Positions 1-7,863 are shown, numbered from the stretch's first letter. The stretch is 10,555 nt of DNA from Byssochlamys sp. IMV 00236 (GCA_001931875.2 MSJH02000354.1:1-10555), one strand, 5' to 3'. Notes: generated from the sequence alone by a model not told the origin. Translations and numbers: made by a program.

Positions 1-32
<32 letters not shown>
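1..32. repeat. poly(T) homopolymer at window edge
   Basis: An uninterrupted run of 32 T opens the window. On the minus strand it is a genomic poly(A) run lying about 50 bases beyond the SYF1 poly(A) signals. SYF1 keeps its introns, so this is not a cDNA tail. It may be a slippage-prone tract where an assembly broke. Confidence 0.95.
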
Positions 33-34
<2 letters not shown>

Positions 35-84
35 TACATGTAACATACACACATTCATACACATGAAGACTTCTCTTTCTTTCT

Positions 85-98
85 TTTATTAGTTTATT
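85..98 (-). terminator. Poly(A) signals of the SYF1 transcript
   Basis: Two AATAAA hexamers read on the minus strand at 98-93 and 90-85, about 55-65 bases after the SYF1 stop codon. A GT-rich stretch follows (plus-strand CA-rich, about 33-63), as expected for a eukaryotic cleavage and polyadenylation region. Cleavage is inferred to fall between about 60 and 80. Confidence 0.6.
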
Positions 99-151
99 TT
101 TTCTTTGCATTACTGATTTAAAAACACGCTATTGCTCTAAATAAAGATGAT

Positions 152-2688
152 TTATGTAAACGTTGCCTGTACACTTCGCTTGATACGAAGCATTTCTTTA
201 AAGGTATCTTCATTTCCATGATGGACTTCAAAGTCATGCCATGTTTTCCAGAAATCGGCTTGTTTCTAAAAACAGTATGAGTACGTTATCTACTTATATT
301 TATAAAATATACCCTAGGATCAAACAATTGAGCTGCGAATCCATAGATGGCACGGGCACGCTCGATTTCTCCAAGTTTTTCTTCTAGTTTTGCATATCTC
401 AGAGCCATCACTCTAACATCCTTGTCAGGTAAAGATTCAATAGCACTCTCATAAATTTCGCGTGAAGCCGTGACACCGAAGCATTCGGTTGCCTTGGCAA
501 TGTAGTATTCGTACATCTCTCGTCTGTCTTCATCGGCAACTGCCTTGGTGGCACGGTCATAGATTCTCATTGCATGACGGGCCAATCCGTGTTCTTCTTC
601 TAGTCTGCCATACATTAAATAAATCGGCTTAGCATACTTGGGCGGGCACTGGTCTAAAGCTTGTTCAAATAAGTCTCTGGCACGTTCCAGCTTCGTACCA
701 CCCTGTCAAAACAAAAATATCATGAGTTCCGGCTTCATTTCCCGAATGTATTCTAACTTACATAGCGCTTTAAGAATCGTTCCAAATAAATATTCCAAAG
801 TTCAAAGGCAATAGGATATCCAAACAGATCAATACCGCGTTCATAAACCTTGAACGATTCTTCAAAGTATTGATTCTCTTCCAAAAATGTAGCATAGTTT
901 ACGATCGTCTGGGGATTGGCTATTCTCAAGTCCAAGACCTTGTCATACACTGCCTTTGTGCTTTCTACCGTGCCTACACTTTCCTCAAGATCAATATAGA
1001 AACTCCACAAACGAAGACTCTTGAACAATCGATGGTGTACAGGAAGTGATTCGTCATGGAAGTTGACATGCTTTGAATTCATATTCAGCAATTTAGGTGT
1101 CTGTGTGGCACGAGCCATAGTATCAATAGCTCGATCAAAATCACCTTGTCGCGTCTCCATTTCCGCATACTCACACCAAACATCGGCCAAGTCATTCACA
1201 GTCTTGTAGTTGACCTTTACGGCCTTTTCAAAAATAGCCCGAGCAGATTCAATATCGCCGTTATCTTCATAGAATCTTGCAAACTTGGCCCAAAGATCCT
1301 GTAGTTTACCATGCGCCTTTTTGGGATGAATGGTCTGTATCGCCTGTGTATAAGTCTCGACAACTTTATCCTTATTGTCTCCCCAAAGCAAGACACGCTG
1401 TTGCCATTCAATGACATTATTTGGATTTTGTCGTAGTAACACGTCATTCACCAGGAAAGGACGACGATCCATGAGATGTTCATATCGCATCAATCTGATG
1501 TCAAGATCCACATCTTCCTCTTCGTCTCTTTCTCCTTCTGCTTCCCGCTCTTTTATCATTTCCATCTTGGTTGTGATCATCTCTTCCTCAAACTCTGCAT
1601 AAGCGTCAAAAATAGCTGTAAAATCTCTAACTGTGAGTACAGTCGTGATACCCTCTTCAAATATATCTCTAGCCTACAATAACATTAATCTCATGCTTTT
1701 GCTTTCCTTTTTGTATTGTGTTCTTACTCTTTCTAATTGACCCATTCTGATCCAATACATGGCTAGTCGACAGTAAAGTATACCGACTTGATCTGTAAAT
1801 CGCTTAATACCACTTCGAATAATAGCTTCCACATTGATACTCGTAATGTCATCACAGTGTTCCACGACTAGCTCACACAGATCCTGCCATAGTTGATAGT
1901 TTGATTTTCCACGTATAGATTTAAATTTATTATCGTCTACTATTTTCACCAACTGAACTGCTGCTTCGTCATAGCGTTCAAGTCGGATCAATTCTTCAAT
2001 ATATTTTTCAATAAATGTAGGTTCAAGCTATGATTAATTATTAGAATCTAATATGTATAATTCAAAAATGCATCCTACTTTTATATAGCGTTTGTAAATC
2101 GCAACAGCTGTTTCCCCACCTGCTGCTTTAGCAAATTTTAAGTAAAGCTCCCATATTCGGCTGTGTTGAGTGACAGGAAGAGCACGTAAGGCCTCGTCAA
2201 AGGCTCGTCTTGTTCTAGTGATGACGGGCATGGTTGTTAACAAGGAAAGATAATCTAACCAAATTCGAGGCATCTATCAATTGTTTAGAGGATAATCATG
2301 ACATCAACTCTTTCTTTCTTACTTTATGTAACAACATAAAAGAACGTTCATATAAAGCAAGCACTTGATTATACTTGTCTTGTTCTCGAGCAGCATTGAC
2401 ACCCTTTAGTTTATTGCAGCGCAAATCGAGATACTGTTTCCATAATTTGTATGAACCTGGTAATTCTTGAACAGAACGTTCATAGACATGACAAAGTTCT
2501 TCAAAAGTGCCGCTGCTTTTCTTGTAGTCAATGTATTTCAACCAAGAGTGAAGGTTGTAAGGATTACGTTTGAGCTCTTCTTCATAAGGTAAATCGTATT
2601 CACTCTAACATTAATAAAAGAGGAATAAGTTTTGTTTGTTTGATTAAAAAGATAGATCTACATTATTGTTACTAGGATTGCTGTCCAT
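152..2688 (-). CDS. SYF1: Pre-mRNA splicing factor SYF1 (XAB2/Cwf3 family), 7 exons
   Basis: SYF1 is a HAT-repeat scaffold of the NineTeen (Prp19) complex and the catalytic spliceosome in the nucleus. Exons on the minus strand are 2688-2662, 2604-2323, 2273-2079, 2027-1728, 1673-762, 702-313 and 265-152 (stop 154-152). They give about 739 residues. Introns are 47-59 bases with GTAAG/GTAGA/GTATA-type donors and TAG/CAG acceptors, and all six are phase 0. Family signatures are clear: [19 protein letters not shown] at the N-terminus, [61 protein letters not shown] and [19 protein letters not shown] near the C-terminus. HAT (TPR-like) helical repeats run throughout, with an acidic, charged stretch before [19 protein letters not shown]. 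Exon 1 encodes only nine residues. The protein stops eight residues after MLRIKR, whereas relatives usually extend further to about 790-860 residues. Identity is very sure; the C-terminal end is less so. Confidence 0.97.
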
Positions 2689-3228
2689 TAATGTAGAGGT
2701 AAAAAAAAGTGTGCTAAAATTTTCAATAAACACACACACGTACACGCGAATTATACCAGCGCTTGCTTAAAATTTTCACTCAGCAACAACAATGTTTTTA
2801 CTTGGTTTTCGGACTTGGTCAAAAAAAATTTGGACTTTGTCCATTTTATTTTGGACGAACTCATTTTCATTTTTGGATATTGTCAATTTCAATCTCAGAG
2901 CAAATCATTTTAATTCTAAACAAGCTCATTTCTATTTTCAGACTTTTTTTTTACTTTTTTGGGAAAAGTTTATTTCGCGCACCCAAAAAGCATGGCACGC
3001 GTATATTTACTTGCATAAAAAGAGCAAAGCGCCTCAAAATTGCAATTCTCTAATTTTTTGACTATTTATATCGTCATGGAAATAACAAAAGAAGAAGCTG
3101 CATGCAGCGTATATGGTCTCGTAGTTAATCAAGAAAACAAGGATATTGCAATCAAGAATTTAGAATCAACTGAGCTAGTGTAACTCTAACGACGCTGAAA
3201 ATGGCAACTCTGTATCACTCAACCCTGA
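2689..3228. other. AT-rich intergenic region upstream of SYF1
   Basis: No gene is supported here. The SYF1-proximal part holds a pyrimidine-rich stretch on the minus strand (2701-2708), which fits a 5' leader, and a CA-rich run at 2731-2748. A tandem array occupies 2810-2939. A 35-codon reading frame at 3076-3183 has a good start context but no recognisable product. SYF1 (leftward) and the next gene (rightward) diverge from this region, so promoters of both should lie in it. Confidence 0.6.
2810..2939. repeat. Decayed ~22-bp tandem repeat array, about 6 units
   Basis: Successive units start at 2810, 2831, 2852, 2874, 2896 and 2918, each 21 or 22 bases long. Most fit a loose pattern of GGAC or GGAT, a variable stretch, TCA or TCC, then T-rich sequence with one internal A. 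The first four units keep GGA near the start, and the last two are the most diverged. Two long overlapping reading frames cross the array, but a 22-base period does not keep frame and neither resembles a protein family, so they look spurious. Confidence 0.6.
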
Positions 3229-3296
3229 CAACCTTAGTTGTTAAATTAACTTTAGTTGATTTATCAACCAAGGTTAACTTATCAACAGCAGTTGAT
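3229..3296. repeat. Cluster of interleaved GTTGA/TCAAC palindromes
   Basis: At least five inverted repeats are packed into 68 bases: CAAC-CTTA-GTTG (3229-3240), GTTAA-A-TTAAC (3240-3250), GTTGAT-TT-ATCAAC (3255-3268), AACC-AA-GGTT (3266-3275) and ATCAAC-AGCA-GTTGAT (3281-3296). All reuse one short core, GTTRA and its complement. The cluster lies 33 bases upstream of a TATA box, so an operator-like protein-binding array is plausible. A transposon terminus or hairpin is an alternative. Confidence 0.6.
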
Positions 3297-3328
3297 TTTA
3301 AGAAAAGGAAACGCCAACAAAAAAAAAG

Positions 3329-3336
3329 TATAAAAG
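3329..3336 (+). promoter_or_regulatory. TATA box 1 (TATAAAAG)
   Basis: TATAAAAG is a textbook TATA box and is followed by a CT-rich stretch (3338-3352) where initiation would be expected. It lies just downstream of the palindrome cluster and faces the reading frame that begins at 3662. Confidence 0.5.
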
Positions 3337-3423
3337 CTCAAGACTCTCTCTGTCAAAAAAAAAACAATCAATTCACCTTTTATTTTTATTTTATCTTTTA
3401 CAATAAACAGGCAACCTTTTGGT

Positions 3424-3431
3424 TATAAAAG
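3424..3431 (+). promoter_or_regulatory. TATA box 2 (TATAAAAG)
   Basis: This is a second identical TATAAAAG, 95 bases after the first, followed by a long CT-rich stretch (3433-3473). That arrangement is common in core promoters of Mucorales-type fungi. The leader to the ATG at 3662 would be about 200 bases. It contains one out-of-frame mini-frame, ATG-GGG-ATC-TAA at 3615-3626. Confidence 0.55.
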
Positions 3432-3661
3432 TTCCTGATCTCTTTTCTTTACTTTTCTTTATCTTTACTTCTTATAACAAAGTCTGATCAACTCTACAAG
3501 ATCTGGTGGTCACTTTGAACACATTTATCTTATAACACAAGAAAAACTCTCTTAACAACATCACTTCACTCTACAAGGGTAGAAAAATAACACTAGTACC
3601 TGTTTATTTTGCCAATGGGGATCTAAATTTGCCTTTTGCCATTTCCAAGAAAAAAGTTCAA

Positions 3662-4330
3662 ATGGAGCCTTGGAGATACACTGAATATCGTTCTGAATTG
3701 AAACCAAAAGAACATTATCAGAACCCAGCAGAGTCTAGTAGCCTAAGCTCTTATGAAGTTACAGTACCATGTTCAAAAAGATCAATTCTTGAATTGCTTC
3801 ATTTGATCATCCCGCCAAAGCCAATTCCTCAGATCACTTATGAAGAATTTTTAACAGAGAGTGAATTATTTAAACTAGTTAAACAATACTTTAGTGACGA
3901 TTGGAATTTTAATCAAAGCAAATTAAACGACCTTATAGGTAAAGATGGGTCTTGGGGAGGCACTAAGCAAAAAGGAAGTAAAGACAACAGGATAAGAGGT
4001 AGAACTTACAATGTGGTGGAGGCTAGCTTGAGAGACTTCAAGTGGAAAGACATTAGCAATATCAGTCAATTTAGATACCTTGTTAGAACGACACAACCAC
4101 AATACGTTACTATTAGTTATGTCCGCAAATCTAACACAACTGAATCAACAACTGTAAAACAGAAGTCTCTTTCTCTTCAAGCATATAAATTAAAAACTAA
4201 AGCTTTATGCAAATACGTCTTCTCCAGTGTAGATACCAATGCAGATACCTTAATTCATGATAGGGATTATATAAAAAAGAAAAATACAATCAAAATTAAG
4301 AATTCACATGGTGATTGTCAGGGTAAATAA
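3662..4330 (+). CDS. Unrecognised protein, first coding block (222 codons)
   Basis: I do not recognise this protein. The frame is open from 3536, but the first in-frame ATG is at 3662 (MEPWRYTEYRSELKPKEHY), which I take as the start. The product is lysine- and serine-rich, has few cysteines, and shows no signal peptide or membrane segment. A hydrophobic patch (SILELLHLIIPPKPIPQITY) is followed by a helix-like acidic segment (FLTESELFKLVKQYF), a Gly/Lys-rich loop (GKDGSWGGTKQKG) and a beta-like stretch ending QYVTISYVRKSN. Two TATA boxes upstream support real transcription. The final residues before the TAA at 4328 may be intronic: a GT at 4323 and an AG at 4348 would join it in phase to the next block, but that intron would be only 26 bases. 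A donor at 4227 or 4311 is also phase-compatible. Confidence 0.5.
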   Translation: MEPWRYTEYRSELKPKEHYQNPAESSSLSSYEVTVPCSKRSILELLHLIIPPKPIPQITYEEFLTESELFKLVKQYFSDDWNFNQSKLNDLIGKDGSWGGTKQKGSKDNRIRGRTYNVVEASLRDFKWKDISNISQFRYLVRTTQPQYVTISYVRKSNTTESTTVKQKSLSLQAYKLKTKALCKYVFSSVDTNADTLIHDRDYIKKKNTIKIKNSHGDCQGK

Positions 4331-4496
4331 TGTTTAATACTTGGCAAGTGTATATTGATTTATTTGTTTTAACAATAAACAAAGACCTCTTAGATTTTAT
4401 TACGATATCAGATAAAAAAGTTAGATTGGTTATTATCTCTTTTCCTGGCTTAAGTACAAACCCAAGTGATGTGTATGATTTTGTGAAGTAAGCAAG

Positions 4497-4546
<50 letters not shown>

Positions 4547-4721
4547 GAATATAATGTTATTAATTACTCTTTAATAAAGAAATCACAGGAACTTGAAGGA
4601 AATTGTAGTTGATATGGGATATAAAGTTGAGATATTTACTAGGCATCAGCTATTGCATGATGATAAAATTTTAAATCAGTTTGAATGTAGAACTTCTGTA
4701 GAAAAACGCTCATTATTATGA
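4330..4721 (+). CDS. Unrecognised protein, second coding block, split by one intron
   Basis: Two exons, about 4330-4487 and 4589-4721 (stop TGA 4719-4721), join in phase 2 across a GTAAGC...CACAG intron of 101 bases. The joined frame alternates strand-like and helix-like segments: TWQVYIDLFVLTINKDLLDF, then VRLVIISFPGLSTNPSDVY, a helix, then GYKVEIFTRHQLLHDDKIL. This suggests a compact alpha/beta fold. The ATG at 4330 overlaps the stop of the preceding block, so this may be the C-terminal part of that gene rather than a separate one. The last residues (ECRTSVEKRSLL) look less constrained. I cannot name a family. The splice join, which keeps frame and a sensible protein pattern, is the main support. 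Confidence 0.45.
4497..4544 (+). repeat. 48-base poly(A) tract inside an intron
   Basis: An unbroken run of 48 A lies nine bases after the donor GT at 4488. Without it the intron would be 53 bases, matching the other introns in this window. Confidence 0.95.
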
Positions 4722-5709
4722 TTATTATATTGTTTGCTATATACCTGTAATTGGTTTGCCGTATGTACAAAGGAGCCTGCTCATACCTCATTAAAGCTTA
4801 TATTTATCGTCCTTTAATAAACCATAGTAAAACTAATAAGTTAATTAATCTTTATCAATTGCATTTTTTTTTTTCAACAAAAGAACTACTTTCAAATTAC
4901 ATTACTGGAACATATTTAAAGGATAATTACTAAAATAATTAAGGTTACTATCGTCATTAAAGTCTTTATATAATAGAGCTAAATATTTGCACTTTTTTTA
5001 AGGTACTCACTCTTTCTCTGAGCGTACTCACTCTTTTTCCACTGGTATTACCAAGACATTTTCTCTGGGATTATGGAGTTTCTTTGAGATTGGTGTATGC
5101 GTTTTAAGATTGTCAAAACTTCGCGAAATGATAAGATTTCTGGTATTGGAAGTTGGAGTAGCTTTTGAAGCACTGATTGTCTTTCTTATCTTTTTTTAAC
5201 GGTAGAAGATTAACTGTACTTCCGTTCGTTTTGGTCATAATATAGCTGTGTGCTTAGTATAATATGTACTATAGTTAATAGAGTAAACTTTCGAAAGTGA
5301 AGGTTTATATGATTTACTTTTTATGGCATCAATTTGACATCAGCATTTTAATACGTTATTTATTTTTGCAAATTTTCATAAAAATCAATCCTGTGGAAAT
5401 CCTGAAGATTATACTAAGGAATATTTTTCTACAGAAGCCCTATATTGAAATTGATTCAAGATAGTATCGTCATGTAAAAGCTGATGTCTGGAATATGCTA
5501 CCATTTTATATCCTAAATCAATCAAATTTCTCTGATTTCTGACATTGAAAATATTTAATAACAATGCGTTACTTTCATTTTTTCGATTTACTTGTGTCCC
5601 AACATTTTAAGCTACAGTTAAATCGCTCAGAAAGCCAGACTACCGGACTGCCAGACTAAATGTATGACTGAACCATGGTTTTAAAAAGTATGCATCTATT
5701 TTATAATGA
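4722..5709. other. Intergenic region with short repeats and palindromes
   Basis: No gene is supported. It holds a 13-base direct repeat, GTACTCACTCTTT, at 5003-5015 and 5024-5036, and two perfect palindromes, TTCGCGAA (5120-5127) and ACTTTCGAAAGT (5287-5298). Three tandem 8-base units (GCCAGACT, ACCGGACT, GCCAGACT) lie at 5634-5657 just before the Fanzor-like gene. A 65-codon frame open from 5002 to 5199 has no start codon near its beginning and no family resemblance. It could be a decayed exon. The 5' end of the Fanzor-like gene may reach into the last 100 bases. Confidence 0.5.
4816..4821 (+). terminator. Possible poly(A) signal of the unrecognised gene
   Basis: AATAAA lies 95 bases after the TGA at 4719-4721 in AT-rich, non-coding sequence, followed by T-rich stretches (4866-4876). 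In DNA this AT-rich a hexamer occurs easily by chance. Confidence 0.35.
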
Positions 5710-7750
5710 AAATCATCTACGTTGTTGGAACATAAGGGCGTGCAGAAAATCATCAAACTAAGCGCTTTCATTAGAAATGTGCTTTTTCGGGCGCAACTGT
5801 TTGTCAACGCGTATATTGTTAATAACAAAGATTCCATTGATTTGGCTGTTATAACGCAACAAAACTTTTGGTATGCTATCTCACAACTCATTATGGGCCA
5901 AAAGATTACAAACAAGGCCTACATTTCCAATAGTGTTGCCCTTGGTTTCGAGGATTTTAAAGCAGTGCACCCGTCAATCGTGTTTTTCCTTAAGTACAAC
6001 CCTATAAAGAGCTACAGTGATGCTTTGTCTGCTGCTTGTGTTGTTCTTGCTACTGCCTATTTGAACCACATTGTAGAAAACTTTCAAAGAAGAGTTTTAT
6101 ATTACTTGACTGTCAGACTTGCTATCATTTATCCGGTAAGTTTTTAGTTATATATGCTTAGATGCAACATCGATATTCATTACGTATATAATTAGGATAA
6201 GCCCAAAGGGCTTTTGTATAAGTTGGCTGACGACTTTTGTTGGGAACTTTTGATCATTGAAGAATCTAAGTGGCCTACCAAGTACTTTGACCTTGTTACA
6301 ATCCAGCATATAGCACAAATACTTCCTATATGTAATGGATTACAAGCTAGGCTTCCCATATTGTCTACTGTTAAGAACCTTGCCGCTTCTCCAACAAAAT
6401 TTGTGCCTGCTTTGGCTACTATAATATCTGACCTTGAAAAACTGTGTGACGAACATGAAGACGATAACTCAAAAATGCCTAGACGCTTCTCACTAATGCC
6501 TACGTCGTCTATGCGTTGGCGCTATATTTCTATAAATACAAAGGCGTTGCAAGCCATTACAAAACACAAGAGCGACGGCACGTACAAAGGCAATGTAAGC
6601 TTGTTTTATTCGATTTTTAACTTCAAGAAGTTTGGCTACGAAAGCCTGGACAAAGTTCTTAAAAGTCAAAACAAGTTTACCTGTTGCATTCAAACAGATG
6701 GTTTTGGTGAATGCTTTACCTTTCCAAGAAAGGCAAAAGAAGAAAAAGCGACAATACAACTGGGTTTGGAAGACTTTTCTGACCAAGAAATACAAGAGTG
6801 TTTTCAGCCCTGTGCTGTCGATCCCGGAAGAACACATGTATTCACAACGACTACACAGCATGAAGGGGAAAATCTAGAAATAAGAAGATGTAGTGAAAAA
6901 GAAAGGCAATGCTACAGTGGCACAAAAAGAAGAGCTTGCCAGATAGAAAAGCTAAAACTAAGGACTGGCATAAGAGCAATAGGGACAGGCATCCCTTCGG
7001 CAAAAGCTGTTGACATGGAAAAGATAAATGCATGTGTCACATATGCTCTAGTCAATATACCTCACTTATTCCGTTTTTACGATGAAAAGTCAGCATCATT
7101 TCGTTTCTATGATTACCAAAGCAAACAAAGGTCAAATACAGAAATGGCCAACATATTGATTAACGGAGGAAAAAAAATACAACAAAGCAAAGCGGAAAAA
7201 AACAAAGCAGAATCGAAAGCAGCGTAAAAAGAAAAAAAGAAAAAGCAAGAAAACAGCCAAATGTAATTATGGCAGTAGTATTTAATGTTTAAAGGTTATT
7301 GACAATGATATAATTAGGCCATCTGCTGAAGAAAACGAAAGAGTAGCTTGCAAAAATAAGTTCCAATATTCCAATTCGATTCCTCTGGTTGTTTTTGGAG
7401 ATGGCATGAAGAACAAAGACACTATTGCTATCAGGGATCACGTTAGCGGCGTCATGGGGACACTACAGAAGGAGCTCCTTCAGAGATCAAGGCAGTTCAA
7501 GGATGTTCTGGTGGGTATAAATGAGTTCCGAGCGTCGAAGGTATTCTTATGAAATCAGACTGATAAAGTCAATGTTATTTAATGACAGTTTTGATCCATC
7601 AACTATGTAGGTTTGCAATAACTGTAAACAGAAGCGACTGGAACAAAAGAAATCTAGGTAAATATGACTGTATTCAATACATCTATTATATTTAATTGAC
7701 AATGTGTGAGATTTATTAAACTCTTTAGTGTTCATAAGAGCAACTTATAG
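5710..7750 (+). pseudogene. Fanzor-like (eukaryotic TnpB) nuclease, C-terminally truncated
   Basis: Fanzors are RNA-guided DNA endonucleases related to TnpB of IS200/IS605-type elements. Likely exons are 5710-6135, 6196-7223, 7318-7540, 7611-7657 and 7729-7750, about 580 residues, with GT-AG introns of 60, 94, 70 and 71 bases. The first and third introns are phase 0; the second and fourth are phase 2. Family marks are PRRFSLMPTSSMRWRYISIN, RuvC-I CAVDPGRTHVFT (Asp codon 6820-6822), SFRFYDYQSKQRSNTEMANI, PLVVFGDGMKNKDTIAIRDH, then INEFRASK (Glu codon 7523-7525) followed across an intron by VCNNC, the first half of a zinc site. Missing are the second CxxC pair and the NRD-type RuvC-III aspartate. 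The basic region after GGKK is out of frame beyond an A8 run (7170-7177) and is rejoined only if the 7224-7317 intron is used. The N-terminus is unclear: similarity seems to begin at KIIKLSAFIR (5746 on), but no convincing ATG lies upstream in frame. Family assignment is fairly sure; activity is unlikely. Confidence 0.8.
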
Positions 7751-7799
7751 TCATATGATTAAAGGGAGGCTCATGCATTTTAAAAGTAAATAATCTTGT

Positions 7800-7805
7800 T
7801 TTATT
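7800..7805 (-). terminator. Poly(A) signal of the SHMT transcript
   Basis: AATAAA on the minus strand lies 59 bases after the SHMT stop codon. Cleavage would fall about 10-30 bases further left, within about 50 bases of the end of the convergent Fanzor-like gene. Confidence 0.6.
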
Positions 7806-7863
7806 CAAAAGAAAGGTTAAAAGAGCGAGTTCATCATGGACAATTATGTGTTTCTATATGTGT

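Noticed and set aside
2763..3061. Two overlapping plus-strand frames (about 90-96 codons) with aromatic-rich products
   Set aside because: They run through the 22-base tandem array, which does not keep frame, and through low-complexity T-rich DNA. No family resemblance.
3076..3183. 35-codon plus-strand frame beginning MEITKEEAACSVYG
   Set aside because: Good start context and plausible codons, but short, without a homologue I recognise, and upstream of both TATA boxes. Could be a decayed exon; not supported as a gene.
3201..3428. 75-codon frame with a repetitive LTTLVVKLTLVDL start
   Set aside because: Its apparent periodicity is the translation of the palindrome cluster, and it spans TATA box 1. 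Regulatory DNA is the better reading.
5640..5915. 91-codon minus-strand frame
   Set aside because: Antisense to the conserved KIIKLSAFIRNVLF part of the Fanzor-like gene; a shadow frame.
6493..7033. Minus-strand frames of 60-122 codons
   Set aside because: Antisense to the RuvC-I region of the Fanzor-like gene, with no family match.
5200..7863. Terminal inverted repeats bounding a Fanzor-carrying transposon
   Set aside because: I compared sequences near 5200-5700 with the reverse complement of 7690-7863 by eye and saw no convincing match, so no element borders are called.
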